Assembly: GCF_042788235.1 (NCBI RefSeq)
Contig: NZ_JBHZOL010000071.1
Coordinates: forward strand, 89,633-153,632
Length of the DNA stretch: 64,000 nt
Direction: 5' to 3'
DNA from: Sphaerothrix epifaneia
GTDB lineage: Bacteria; Cyanobacteriota; Cyanobacteriia; Phormidesmidales; Phormidesmidaceae
Each line of letters begins with the position of its first letter. Position 1 is the stretch's first letter. The position numbers and the translations under genes are program-made. Of this stretch, positions 1 to 7,852 are shown one piece after another. The notes below the pieces were generated by a model. That model saw nothing but the letters and a program-made list of their open reading frames with translations. It was not told where the DNA came from and did no database searches.

Positions 1-443
1 TCACCATCGTAGACCCTAATCCCGGCGTCAACGCCATCGCCCAAAAACGGATTCAAGCTTCTAGCAAGCAGGTGCAAAGCTATCGGGTTAGCGGCGAATC
101 GTTGCCAATGGCCGATGAAACCTTCGACAGTGTAGTCAGCACCTGGACGCTATGCAGCATTCCCCAGGTTGACCAGGCTTTAGCTGAAGTTGCCCGCGTT
201 CTCAAACCGGGTGGCCGTTTCTTTTTTGTTGAGCATGGCTTAAGCCCGGAAGGGGGCGTACAGGCTTGGCAAAATCGACTAACACCCGTGCAAAAAGTGA
301 TTGCTGATGGCTGTCACCTCAATCGCCCCATTCAAGCACTGGTTGAGCAGCATCTAAAAATTCTCAAGCTAGACACTTTTTACGAACCAGGCTTTCCTAA
401 AGTTGCTAGCTACTTTTACCAGGGCGTTGCTGAAAAACCCTAG
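1..443 (+). CDS. Class I SAM-dependent methyltransferase, 5'-truncated by window edge
   Basis: The reading frame is open from base 3 to the stop at 441-443, so the N-terminus lies outside the window. The visible part begins with a TIVDPNPG stretch, fitting the acidic end of the second strand of a Rossmann methyltransferase (ribose-binding Asp). It continues with a post-II segment (LPMADETFDSVVSTWTLCSI) and the motif VARVLKPGGRFFFVEHG, typical of Methyltransf_11/UbiE-like enzymes. The C-terminal part (H..NRPIQALVEQH.. .FYEPGFPKVASYFYQGVA) resembles small-molecule methyltransferases of the phosphatidylethanolamine/menaquinone type. The substrate cannot be told. It is followed 35 bp later by a convergent minus-strand gene. 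Confidence 0.85.
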   Translation, partial: TIVDPNPGVNAIAQKRIQASSKQVQSYRVSGESLPMADETFDSVVSTWTLCSIPQVDQALAEVARVLKPGGRFFFVEHGLSPEGGVQAWQNRLTPVQKVIADGCHLNRPIQALVEQHLKILKLDTFYEPGFPKVASYFYQGVAEKP

Positions 444-478
444 CAGCAGCGCTTGGCGCACTCGAAATACATGAAACT

Positions 479-1024
479 TTAGGGCTTTAGCGCTTTATCT
501 AAAACCTGTCGCGCATTTTCAGCCTGCGATCGCGCGTCATGATATTTCAAATTATTTTGAGCAAAGGATTTAAGCACCTTAAATCCATCTTTAAGTTCGG
601 TCATTTGCGCTTCGGTAATGACTTCGTCAGTAAAGAGCAAATCGACCAAATCACGTACTTTGAGTGCTTCGCTGCGCGTGTCTTGAACTTTGACTTTCAA
701 GTTTGCCAAATTGCTGAGAACCTGCACAGCTTCAACAATGGCATCTTCATCTTGCTGGAGTTGGGGAGTGGGATCGGGTTCTTTCACTTCAATAAACTGC
801 TGCGGGCTAAAGCCATCGGTCAGGGCTGTTGGGAGTTTACCATCATCCATCAGTTCGACTAGCTGATCCATCGCTTTTTCACGATTCTTCTTAGAGTCTT
901 TGCCAGGAACGTCAATTAAAACATCTGGCGTTTGGGCCAGCGTATATTGCACCATTGCCTTAACCAGTAATTTTGTACTATATATTTTACCGTGACCCGA
1001 TGCTTTTGCTAAATCTGATTCCAC
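479..1024 (-). CDS. Hypothetical protein, 181 aa
   Basis: I do not recognise a family. The protein is soluble, acidic and mainly predicted helical: no signal peptide or membrane segment is visible. The middle holds a charged stretch rich in Lys/Asp (PGKDSKKNREKAMDQLVELM), then a Pro/Glu linker (VKEPDPTPQ) and a helical C-terminal half with regular hydrophobic spacing (IVEAVQVLSNLANLKVKV). The start is a GTG at 1024; an internal ATG (residue 24, MVQYTLAQ) is an alternative start. It is convergent with the truncated methyltransferase and divergent from the carbonic anhydrase gene. Long open frame and ordinary codon use support it as a real gene; function unknown. Confidence 0.7.
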   Translation of the reverse strand: MESDLAKASGHGKIYSTKLLVKAMVQYTLAQTPDVLIDVPGKDSKKNREKAMDQLVELMDDGKLPTALTDGFSPQQFIEVKEPDPTPQLQQDEDAIVEAVQVLSNLANLKVKVQDTRSEALKVRDLVDLLFTDEVITEAQMTELKDGFKVLKSFAQNNLKYHDARSQAENARQVLDKALKP

Positions 1025-1261
1025 AAACTCGTTGCTTTTAATTCAGCTCATTTAGTCAACGTCCCCGCAAAAGCCAAAAACAGGTAGCAACATCCGCCGG
1101 GGGAGCCTATGAGTAAAGGAATGCGATCGCACTTTAAGAAGTTATCACAATCGCACCAATAAGCAACGCTTTCAGTCGATAGGGCAAAATTTGTGGGATA
1201 ACGATTAAAGGGGGCAGAAAAGCTCTGCTAACACCCGTAGCGTTGAAGAGGATATCGCCTG

Positions 1262-2014
1262 ATGAAAAAGCTAATTAGCGGATTACGGCAGTTTCAAAGC
1301 ACCTATGTGCCTAGCCATCAGGCGATGCTCAAAGAGCTGGCTCAAGGACAACATCCCCGCGTATTATTTATTGCCTGTTCTGATTCGCGGGTTGATCCAG
1401 CCCTGATCACTCAGGCAGAAATAGGCGAAATCTTCGTTATTCGCAATGCAGGCAATATTGTACCGCCTTACGAATCGACCAACGGCGGCGAAGGAGCCAC
1501 GATTGAATATGCCGTCCACGCTCTCGATATTAAGCAAATCATTGTTTGCGGCCATACCAACTGTGGAGCCATGAAGGGGCTACTCCAGTTAGGTAAGCTG
1601 CAAGAAGAAATGCCTCTGGTCTACAACTGGCTGAAGCATACCGAAGCTACCCGGCGACTCGTCAACGAAAATTACAGCCATCTAGACAAAGCAGAAACAC
1701 TAGATGTGCTGGTGGGTGAAAACGTCCTCACCCAGATTGATAATTTGCGCACTTATCCGGTCATTCGCTCCAAACTGCATCGGGGTGATTTGTCTATCCA
1801 CGCCTGGATTTATAACATTGAAAACGGCGAGTTGCTGGCGTATGACGCTGAACGCCATGCCTATGTCCCTCCTTACAGCGCCATCAATCAAAAGCCTGTG
1901 ATTGGAGGAGGTGAACCCCTAGATTTACAAAGCCACCATTTGCCAGGGTTTTCTCGCCTGTCTCGCAGTCAGGCTGAGCGAATTTATCGAGGTTCTCAAT
2001 CGCTGCAAACTTGA
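1262..2014 (+). CDS. ccaA: Beta-class carbonic anhydrase (carboxysomal CcaA/IcfA type)
   Basis: Catalyses reversible hydration of CO2; the CcaA type sits in beta-carboxysomes and supplies CO2 to Rubisco. Seen: the zinc/dyad motif ACSDSRVDP (Cys39, Asp41, Arg43), RNAGN at 61-65, and CGHTNCGAMKG with zinc ligands His98 and Cys101. Length is 250 aa, near the roughly 270 of known cyanobacterial CcaA. The C-terminal extension after about residue 200 ends with an SRSQAERIYRGS-like peptide; an extension of this kind is a feature of carboxysomal CcaA and is thought to bind CcmM, so carboxysomal location is inferred from it. ATG start with GAAGAGGA upstream. Stands alone; a terminator follows at 2138-2166. 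Confidence 0.93.
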   Translation: MKKLISGLRQFQSTYVPSHQAMLKELAQGQHPRVLFIACSDSRVDPALITQAEIGEIFVIRNAGNIVPPYESTNGGEGATIEYAVHALDIKQIIVCGHTNCGAMKGLLQLGKLQEEMPLVYNWLKHTEATRRLVNENYSHLDKAETLDVLVGENVLTQIDNLRTYPVIRSKLHRGDLSIHAWIYNIENGELLAYDAERHAYVPPYSAINQKPVIGGGEPLDLQSHHLPGFSRLSRSQAERIYRGSQSLQT

Positions 2015-2050
2015 AAAAACCAGGGTGGTCAACGGCTAGGATGCCCCCAT

Positions 2051-2134
2051 TGCCTAGAGCTTTTGACCGCTAAAGGCTGAATGAACGCTTTTCTGTCAAA
2101 GACTTTTAGCCATTCAAGTGTCTCAACCCTATAA
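2051..2134 (-). repeat. Dispersed intergenic repeat, copy A
   Basis: Minus-orientation copy of the dispersed family described in the findings. Read on the minus strand it runs from TATAGG through TTGAGACACTTGAATGGC, then GACAGAAAAGCG and TTCAGCCTTTAGC. It lies between the carbonic anhydrase stop and its terminator. Confidence 0.7.
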
Positions 2135-2137
2135 GAA

Positions 2138-2166
2138 AAAATCCTTCAGGCAACCTGAAGGATTTT
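2138..2166 (+). terminator. Rho-independent-type terminator after ccaA
   Basis: A perfect 13-bp stem (AAAATCCTTCAGG, loop CAA, CCTGAAGGATTTT) with A/T-rich arms, so it could work in both directions. It lies about 120 bp downstream of the ccaA stop and after repeat copy A. Confidence 0.8.
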
Positions 2167-2536
2167 GTGTGGAGAAGAGATGTCTTGGTCAATCCTCACG
2201 TCAGAAACAGAAAGTGCTCCTTGCATGACTCTATTGTGCGATCGCCGCTGTTGAAAGGGTGTGATGCGATCGCTTGGTTGATGTGATCTGCTTTGGCTTT
2301 TGATTATGCTTTTGATCGCGCTTGAGCTTGATAAAGATCACAAATCCTTGAACTAAACAAGAAAGCTCTAGCCGGACGACTAGAGCCTTGATGCGCGATG
2401 ATTGATGACAAGGAGCCAACGCATCAAGCTTTAAAGTGCCCCCTTAGCAACAGAAAAGATGGCTAAGAGGGCGCGATCGCAGCGGTCAGAAGCTAACTCA
2501 GCTATCCAGAAAAACCTTTCTGGTAGGGATATCGCG
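2167..2536. other. Gene-free spacer with three hairpins
   Basis: No convincing gene. Hairpins: 2365-2386 (GCTCTAG, 8-nt loop, CTAGAGC, followed on the minus strand by CTTTCTTGTTT), 2438-2472 (11-bp stem GCCCCCTTAGC with one mismatch) and 2506-2523 (CCAGAAA, loop AACC, TTTCTGG). All lie downstream of the minus-strand repeat-peptide gene, so one or more probably end its transcript; the first is the most terminator-like. HIP1 octamers are also present. Confidence 0.5.
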
Positions 2537-2767
2537 TTAGCTCTGCTTGTTGTCTAAGTGGTCGCGCCGCAGACGATCAAACTTAGATTCTTCTTTGTTG
2601 TCTAGATGATCACGTCGCAGTTGGTCAAACTTAGACTCTTCTTTGTTGTCTAGATGATCACGCCGCAGTTGATCAAACTTGGTTTCTGCCTTGGCTGTAG
2701 AGGCAACGGTGCCGCTTAAAGAGACAGCCATTACAGCAGAGAGCAAAGATAAGGTAATGCGTTTCAT
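2537..2767 (-). CDS. Secreted mini-protein of three tandem 16-aa repeats
   Basis: 76 aa. Residues 1-27 form a Sec signal peptide: KR near the start, hydrophobic core LSLLSAVMAVSLSGTV, cleavage motif ending AKA. The mature part is almost entirely three near-identical units of KFDQLRRDHLDNKEES (residues 30-45, 46-61 and a 15-residue third copy 62-76 with Gln to Arg and ending DNKQS). The mature peptide would be about 49 residues, highly charged, with alternating RR and D/E clusters and probably amphipathic helical. ATG start; GGAGTTAATCTC lies just upstream (2768-2779 on the minus strand), giving a Shine-Dalgarno GGAG. It has no co-directional neighbour, and hairpins follow it. Function unknown; I do not recognise a named family. 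Confidence 0.8.
   Translation of the reverse strand: MKRITLSLLSAVMAVSLSGTVASTAKAETKFDQLRRDHLDNKEESKFDQLRRDHLDNKEESKFDRLRRDHLDNKQS
2540..2680 (-). repeat. In-frame 48-bp tandem repeat (about 2.9 units)
   Basis: Three consecutive 48-bp units (2633-2680, 2585-2632, 2540-2584) encode the 16-residue repeats of the secreted mini-protein. The DNA copies are nearly identical, pointing to recent duplication or copy-number slippage. Confidence 0.85.
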
Positions 2768-3116
2768 GAGATTAACTCCTTGAGAGATCTAATCATCCTG
2801 TACTTATAAGGATGCCAATTGAGTCTGATATTGTCTGATCTTTGTATTAGCCTAGGCTTAAACTTTCCTGAGAAAACTAAGCCAATGGTTCTCGGTTGTT
2901 GCTTTTGAAGTTAAGCCGCAATCGAGAAAAAATAGAGAAGATTAGCCATAAGAAAATCATCCTATTAAGGGATAATTCAAATATCGAAATACCCTTTGCT
3001 AATAATTATTCTTGTTGAATAATGTCTTTGCAAATCGGCTAAATGAGTAGACAGACGCCCATAGCCAAAACCCAAATCTAGGGGCGATCGCAGTTCCTAA
3101 AAGCCAGGTCAATTTG

Positions 3117-3197
3117 TATCGCTGTAGCTAACAGGGATGAGCCACTCAAATAGCTGCAAGCTACCAACAGAAAACGTTTCTGCTGCCTTTAGCTATA
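3117..3197 (+). repeat. Dispersed intergenic repeat, copy B (in spacer 2768-3268)
   Basis: Plus-orientation copy: TATCGCTGTAGCTAACAGG, GAGCCACTCAAATAGCTGC, AACAGAAAACGTTTCTGC, TTTAGCTATA. It occupies part of a 501-bp gene-free spacer. The rest of the spacer holds an A/T-rich stretch (about 2900-3020) and a 7-bp inverted repeat AGGGTAT/ATACCCT (3215-3243) just past the end of the next minus-strand gene. Confidence 0.75.
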
Positions 3198-3268
3198 AAT
3201 TGACACAGCACAATAGGGTATGCCATCTATAGCGAGATACCCTGACAAAATCTTCAATAGCCAGCTAT

Positions 3269-4000
3269 TTACCAATCGCCAGAAACAGCCGTTAAGGGAG
3301 TTCCGTCGGTGGTCGTCACCGTAATTGATAAACTGGATTCTGCCTCACGACGCGGAAACTGGACAAACTGGATACCGCTGTCGCTAGGCTGCACAACCAT
3401 CTGATAGCGATCGCCCGTCCACTCCAGCGATTCAATTTGATATTCAATTAGCCACAGCTCGGCTATTTCTCCGGCGTTAATTTTTTCGCCAGTGCTATCT
3501 TCATAACAGCCCCAAATATCGTCGAGTACTGTCCACAAACCCGAAAAATAAATAGGCTCCATGCGAGCGCTAAGGCCGTAAGTGGTAAATGTAAAAACCT
3601 GGTGTGTCCAGAACTTTTGAAAGATACTCTGAAGGGGTTCTTCGTACAAAGCGCTCCCATAGCGGGGCATGTCTTCTAGCTGTTTGAACTGCACAGCGGC
3701 TTCGGGTCGCTGCCAGTCTGCTGACTCATAGCAAACCGCAAACTCCACTGGCCCTGCTTGAGTCGTCTGCTTGAAAGGTTCCGTCGCAGCGGTAGACTGA
3801 CTGCTCCCCCCGGCTGCAACAACCAGACCCTCAGCTACGTTTTGGGTAGGCATGGGCGGTTGTTCCGAAGTAGAAGCAGCGCCCGTGCAGCCAATGGCGA
3901 TCGCCCCAACCAAACCAATACCCAACCCACCTAGCTGCCAAACTTTCATGCCCATCCTCGACGCTCCAGAGATACCCTGATTACCTAATAACGACTTCAT
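3269..4000 (-). CDS. Predicted lipoprotein of unknown function
   Basis: 243 aa. A hydrophobic N-terminal segment (GGLGIGLVGAIAIG) ends in a lipobox-like IAIGC with Cys at residue 38, followed by a Ser/Thr/Gln-rich linker, so the protein is probably a lipid-anchored envelope protein. The remaining 160 residues look like one folded domain, rich in Trp and aromatic residues (SADWQRPEAAVQF, QKFWTHQVFTFTTYGL, FSGLWTVLDDIWGCYED) and ending in beta-type sequence. I do not recognise the family. AAGG lies about 8 bp upstream of ATG at 4000; an internal ATG at residue 18 would give a more usual signal-peptide length. Single gene flanked by gene-free spacers. Confidence 0.75.
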   Translation of the reverse strand: MKSLLGNQGISGASRMGMKVWQLGGLGIGLVGAIAIGCTGAASTSEQPPMPTQNVAEGLVVAAGGSSQSTAATEPFKQTTQAGPVEFAVCYESADWQRPEAAVQFKQLEDMPRYGSALYEEPLQSIFQKFWTHQVFTFTTYGLSARMEPIYFSGLWTVLDDIWGCYEDSTGEKINAGEIAELWLIEYQIESLEWTGDRYQMVVQPSDSGIQFVQFPRREAESSLSITVTTTDGTPLTAVSGDW

Positions 4001-5031
4001 CTCAACCTTTTCAGGAAAGTTAGTTTAAAAATTTGGGGCACTTTTTCAGTCAGTGCGGCGTGACTGACCCAGTGGCACCTGATGTTACAGGAGTAAGTCA
4101 AGCCAGCAACTGACTTAAATCGCAGTATTTTTTGATACCGCAGTGAGCCAGCTCTAAGGAGATCAAACTTTGCCCAATCGTGACCCCGCCTATTGAGATG
4201 TATCGAAGAGTCGTAATGAAACTCTTGCGTCAGATCCCTGGCGTCTACTATCGATTGGCTAGTCTACCCAAGCCGATTATCAACTGACTACAGACTCTAA
4301 TAACGTCTATCTAGGCGATTAAAACTTCAGTCGAAAAGAAACTTAAAAGCTATTTGATGAAATTGACTCGACAGACACAAATCAGCAAGTCTCAAGCCAT
4401 CAGACATCAATTTGACTGTCTCTAACTGCCCGAATAGAAGTTTTGAGTTTGGATGGACTAAGTAGAGCGACTGCTGCGAGTAAGCCAGTCCTGGCAAAGG
4501 TTCAACGCCCGAATCCAGAACTTCATAGGGTTGCTTATCTCTATAGCATTTATATAGATCTTCTCTAAAAATCGCTCTATCTAAATTCTACCTAGACCCT
4601 ATCATGAGACGACCAATTATGCGGATAGGTTTTCAGAGAATTTTGCCTAATTTTCGAAAATCTTAGTGATCTTACGGACGTAACTTCGCAATTCAAAAGA
4701 TCAGCGGTAATTGAATGGCTCTGTAGCGCTCAGGCGGGTTCCGCTAGAGGCCGATATGAACTCAGAGTTCATCCGTTTTCGTTGACGGCTGATCGTACTA
4801 ACAGGGGGGATCAGTGTTGCTTGGGCGATCGCTTAAACAGGTGCTCATTTTTACCGTCAGCAGGCAAACTGCGATCGCCAGCGTACCTTTAATTCAAGAC
4901 AGCAGCTATAGCGGTAGCCACCAGCGTTGAGGTACTTCAATGACTGAAGGCCGCTGACAGAAAAGCTTTCCTTCTGCCCTCAGCCTTCTACCCTACTCAT
5001 GTGTTTAACGGCGGTTGGTACGCTGTTCTTG
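4001..5031. other. 1-kb gene-free region with palindromes
   Basis: No open frame of convincing length on either strand. Visible structures: hairpin 4046-4067 (TCAGTCA, 8-nt loop, TGACTGA), lying 46-67 bp upstream of the lipoprotein start; a 17-nt perfect palindrome ATGAACTC-A-GAGTTCAT at 4756-4772; and repeat copy D at 4904-4993. The stretch 4100-4700 shows neither coding pattern nor clear repeats; it may be decayed DNA, or encode an RNA I cannot recognise. Confidence 0.5.
4904..4993 (+). repeat. Dispersed intergenic repeat, copy D
   Basis: One of the best copies: AGCTATAGCGGTAGCCACC at the left end, TTGAGGTACTTCAATGACTG, CGCTGACAGAAAAGCTTTCC, TTCTGCCCTCAGCCTTC. Shares the left part with copies E and M (GTAGCCAC / GCCACCAGCGT). 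Confidence 0.8.
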
Positions 5032-5475
5032 CTAGAGCGCAGCGTAACCAAAGGTGATATTGAAGGTGCGGCACCAAATGCCAACTGAGCCATACTCATC
5101 CAGGTCAATATCAGCCGGAATGCTGTAGCGTTGGCTGCCGCGCAAGCGCTGTAACTGATCTAGCTTCACGTAATCGGCCTCAGCAATAGCGGTGGGAATG
5201 GTGGCTGATCGGTAAAGAATAACTTCAACGTCAGGCCCGCCACCAGTGCTGAACTGTTGGTCAAATTCTAGATATTGCTGGCCATTTTCAGTCACGATAC
5301 GGAAACTCCCAGTAGTGGGATGGCTGCGATCGACAGTGACAAATTGACTTGCTGAGGGAGCAGCCTGCGCAATTTCAACAGTTTCAGCAACCGCTACGGG
5401 CGATCGCCAGCTAAGCGAATTGCCGATTAATAGCGCCAGGGTGAGTCCAAGCGGAGTAAACAGTTTAAGTTGCAT
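5032..5475 (-). CDS. Exported DM13-domain protein
   Basis: 147 aa from the ATG at 5475; a TTG 27 bp upstream extends the frame but adds nothing signal-like. The N-terminus is a signal peptide (LKLFTPLGLTLALLIGNSLS). From about residue 45 to the end is a DM13 domain: GSFRIVTENGQQYLEFDQQF, GGGPDVEVILYRS, LQRLRGSQRYSIPADIDLDEY and the end motif VGIWCRTFNITFGYAAL. DM13 domains have been proposed to carry a redox or electron-transfer role via the conserved Cys; that is family knowledge, not visible here. Probably periplasmic. Its 3' end faces repeat copy D. Upstream lies the 179-aa gene in the same direction, 111 bp away. Confidence 0.85.
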   Translation of the reverse strand: MQLKLFTPLGLTLALLIGNSLSWRSPVAVAETVEIAQAAPSASQFVTVDRSHPTTGSFRIVTENGQQYLEFDQQFSTGGGPDVEVILYRSATIPTAIAEADYVKLDQLQRLRGSQRYSIPADIDLDEYGSVGIWCRTFNITFGYAAL

Positions 5476-5586
5476 GGGTTGTCTGAAAAAACCTACAGCC
5501 AAAACCTTAAAGCAACTATCTGGGAATTTGCCCAGGCGCAGATGAAAGCATCATTTTGAGTCGCTAATAGTCAGGTCGGCTAATTC

Positions 5587-6126
5587 TCATTTAGAATTCA
5601 GCGAGTCAGGCGTAGCAGGTTGTCGCATAAATTTGAGATAGTCCCCTAGCATGGTCAGGGTTAGCGCTGGGTCATGCCCTTGAGGGCTGTATTGAAAGCG
5701 CAGAAAGTGCTGGCCTTGCGGCGTCAACCACACGTCTTTGATCTGCTTTTGGCTAATTTTGACCAGTTTGCGACTTGCCAGAGTTTGAATCAGACGTTGA
5801 CGACTCTGAGCAGGAACTTTGGGGTGAATAGTTGCGGGCGAGAGGTGGCCTGTAGCGGCTGACTTGAGCGTAAGTAACTCATCGGGCGTCACCAGCAAGT
5901 TGCGATTGTCTAAGTTGAGGAGTAGCCGCCCGCCTGGGGTGAGGCCAAAGCGGCTGATCACTTCAGTGTAGGCAACTAAACCCTTGTGGCCGAGTTGGCG
6001 GCAAACAGTCTCTCGTTGAGCGGCGGAAGTTTTAGCATTCAGACTAATCTGGCTGAGGGGAGCATGGTAATTAGCCTGAGCCAACAGCCGCATGAGAAAC
6101 TTCAGCTCAAGCGTCGTTATTTCCAT
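5587..6126 (-). CDS. Conserved-type hypothetical with duplicated winged-helix-like halves
   Basis: 179 aa, soluble. The sequence reads as two similar winged-helix-like units: residues about 36-72 (QRETVCRQLGHKGLVAYTE followed by LTPGGRLLLNLD) and about 107-143 (SRQRLIQTLASRKLVKISQ followed by WLTPQGQHFLRF). Each has a helix-turn-helix pattern leading into a wing that ends in LTP-G. This suggests DNA or protein binding, but I do not recognise a named regulator and make no functional claim. ATG start at 6126. A MITE lies upstream between this gene and the divergent methyltransferase gene. Confidence 0.75.
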   Translation of the reverse strand: MEITTLELKFLMRLLAQANYHAPLSQISLNAKTSAAQRETVCRQLGHKGLVAYTEVISRFGLTPGGRLLLNLDNRNLLVTPDELLTLKSAATGHLSPATIHPKVPAQSRQRLIQTLASRKLVKISQKQIKDVWLTPQGQHFLRFQYSPQGHDPALTLTMLGDYLKFMRQPATPDSLNSK

Positions 6127-6243
6127 GCAGTCCGTTAAAAATAGTAAATATGAACTATTCTAGGGAAAAACCAGGAAGTCTTAGCCTGCGATCGCCCGAT
6201 TTGGACATAGAAAGCTGTAAGGTAAGGGGAGTTCTTGGCTATT

Positions 6244-6408
6244 AGAGGGTGTCTGAAAAGCCAATGGTTGGGATTTTAGGCACTCATCGATCCCCCCTTA
6301 GCCCCCCCTTAAAAAGAGGGAATCGGCTCGGAAGTCCCCCTTAAAAATGGGATTGAGGGGGATCTCAACCGTTTTGCTACACAGCAGATAACTTTTCAAA
6401 CATCCTCT
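6244..6408 (+). mobile_element. MITE copy 1 (165 bp, 17-bp terminal inverted repeats)
   Basis: Left end AGAGGGTGTCTGAAAAG (6244-6260) matches the reverse complement of the right end CTTTTCAAACATCCTCT (6392-6408) at 15 of 17 positions. No coding capacity. The interior matches copy 2 (12304-12429, opposite orientation): after the left end both have CCAATGGTTG, then GATTTTAGGCACTCATC; near the right end CAGCAGATA. This copy is about 40 bp longer because a C-rich/AAAA segment (CCCCCTTAAAAA-like) is partly duplicated. No clear target-site duplication. The end pattern is transposon-like; the parent element is not in the window. Confidence 0.85.
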
Positions 6409-6412
6409 GAGT

Positions 6413-7375
6413 GTGAATAAGCCCTTAGCGCCTCGAAATCGAACCTTAGCTTTGAGTCAGTCAGACTGCCAGCGCTATCAGTCTCGTTTGCTCACCCTCA
6501 CAACGGCGACGCCGCTTGAGGCAGTTCTTGATCGAACTTTGCACCAAAATTTTTTAGAAGCGCTGCCTCACCTACCGCCCCAGTCTATTGATTTACTGTT
6601 TTTAGATCCGCCTTATAACCTGAGTAAAACCTTTAATCAACAGCGCTTCAACCGCAAATCTTTAGAAGACTACGAAACCTGGTTAGACAGTTGGTTTTCC
6701 CAACTATTGCCTTTGCTCAAACCAACTGCTTCAATTTATTGCTGTGGAGATTGGCAGTCTTCAACAGCGATTCATCGGGTCGTTAGCCAGTATTGTAAAG
6801 TCAGAAATCGCATTACCTGGGAACGAGAAAAAGGTCGTGGCGCTAAAGTTAACTGGAAAAACTGTTCAGAAGATATCTGGTTTTGTACGCTGTCCAATCA
6901 GTATGTATTTAATGTGGAAGCGGTCAAACTAAAACGGAAGGTAATGGCTCCTTACCGCGATCGCAGCGGTCAGCCCAAAGACTGGCAAGCAACTAACCAC
7001 GGTAACTTTCGCATTACCTACCCATCAAATTTGTGGACTGATATTTCGGTACCGTTTTGGTCAATGCCGGAAAACACCTGTCATCCGACCCAAAAGCCAG
7101 AAAAGCTTCTAGCCAAGCTGATTTTAGCCAGTAGCCATCCTGGCGACATAGTGCTAGATCCCTTCCTGGGATCAGGCACTACGTCAGTTGTGGCTAAAAA
7201 ATTAGGACGCCACTATATTGGCATCGAAATTGACGAGCAGTTTTGCTGCTTAGCGGAAAAACGTCTAGAACTAGCAACAGGCGATCGCACCATTCAAGGC
7301 TATGCCGCTGGCTATTTTTGGGAGCGTAATACCCTCAACCAACAGCGATGCAAAGCTTCCCCAAAGTCAAACTAA
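6413..7375 (+). CDS. Solitary DNA methyltransferase (beta-type motif order)
   Basis: 320 aa from a GTG at 6413. Catalytic motif IV DPPYNL at residues 65-70 precedes the SAM-binding motif DPFLGSGTT at 249-257, the beta-class order used by N6-adenine and N4-cytosine methylases. TQKPEKLL before motif I is the usual motif X region. No restriction endonuclease is adjacent, so it looks like an orphan methylase; target sequence cannot be read. Cyanobacteria carry solitary methylases of this kind, such as the Synechocystis GGCC m4C enzyme; kinship is only a possibility. The start codon lies 5 bp after the MITE end and there is no evident Shine-Dalgarno, so the MITE may have replaced the native leader. 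Overlaps rlmH by 28 bp. Confidence 0.9.
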   Translation: MNKPLAPRNRTLALSQSDCQRYQSRLLTLTTATPLEAVLDRTLHQNFLEALPHLPPQSIDLLFLDPPYNLSKTFNQQRFNRKSLEDYETWLDSWFSQLLPLLKPTASIYCCGDWQSSTAIHRVVSQYCKVRNRITWEREKGRGAKVNWKNCSEDIWFCTLSNQYVFNVEAVKLKRKVMAPYRDRSGQPKDWQATNHGNFRITYPSNLWTDISVPFWSMPENTCHPTQKPEKLLAKLILASSHPGDIVLDPFLGSGTTSVVAKKLGRHYIGIEIDEQFCCLAEKRLELATGDRTIQGYAAGYFWERNTLNQQRCKASPKSN

Positions 7376-7782
7376 TTGCCGTTGGCAAAGTCAAAAAAGG
7401 CTGGCTGCGCGAGGGCGTAGAAGTCTATCTTCAGCGTTTGCCAGAATTAGAGATCGTTGAGATCAAAGATTCAACGCCAGCAAAAGAGGGCGATCAAATT
7501 TTATCCATACTAAAAGGAGGCGATCGCCTAATCGGATTGAGTGAAGAAGGGCAAACTTTTTCATCGGTTGGGTTTGCTCATTTTTTAGCTGCGGCTGATT
7601 CTAATAGTTTGGTGTTTGTAATTGGCAGCGCCGCCGGATTAAGCCCAGCTTTGAAACAAGCCGCAAGCCAACTTTTGAGCCTTTCTCCGATGACCTTTCC
7701 CCATGAAGTGGCGCGGCTCCTGTTGGTAGAACAGCTTTATCGGGCAAAAACTATTTTGCAGGGCAGTCAATATCACAAGTAA
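7348..7782 (+). CDS. rlmH: 23S rRNA (pseudouridine1915-N3)-methyltransferase
   Basis: 144 aa, usual for RlmH, a SPOUT-class enzyme that methylates pseudouridine 1915 in helix 69 of 23S rRNA on the assembled ribosome. Seen: N-terminal KLIAVGKVKKGWL, the SAM-knot segments VIGSAAGLS and LSLSPMTFPHEVARLLL, and the C-terminal signature EQLYRAKTILQGSQYHK, which is nearly invariant in the family. ATG start inside the 3' end of the DNA methyltransferase gene (28-bp overlap, different frame), so the two are probably co-transcribed and translation may be coupled. Confidence 0.95.
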   Translation: MQSFPKVKLIAVGKVKKGWLREGVEVYLQRLPELEIVEIKDSTPAKEGDQILSILKGGDRLIGLSEEGQTFSSVGFAHFLAAADSNSLVFVIGSAAGLSPALKQAASQLLSLSPMTFPHEVARLLLVEQLYRAKTILQGSQYHK

Positions 7783-7820
7783 ATATTCTGGGTTAGGTCT
7801 TATTGGTTGAGTTACGGTTG

Positions 7821-7840
7821 AGAGGGCGTTTGAAAAGCCA
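7821..7840 (+). mobile_element. Solo MITE end (remnant)
   Basis: AGAGGGCGTTTGAAAAGCCA matches the left 20 bp of the MITE family at 19 of 20 positions. No right end is nearby. The remnant ends 12 bp before the CYTH start codon, so it forms part of that gene's leader. Confidence 0.65.
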
Positions 7841-7852
7841 GGGACACTGAGT

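Noticed and set aside
2231..2419. Open frame of 62 codons on the minus strand
   Set aside because: It includes hairpin DNA of the spacer, has no ribosome-binding site and no recognisable motif.
2540..2680. CRISPR-like tandem repeats
   Set aside because: The 48-bp units are directly adjacent without spacers and encode in-frame protein repeats.
4490..4530. Sequence resembling a tRNA T-arm (GGTTCAACGCCCGAATCC)
   Set aside because: No acceptor, D or anticodon stems can be drawn around it.
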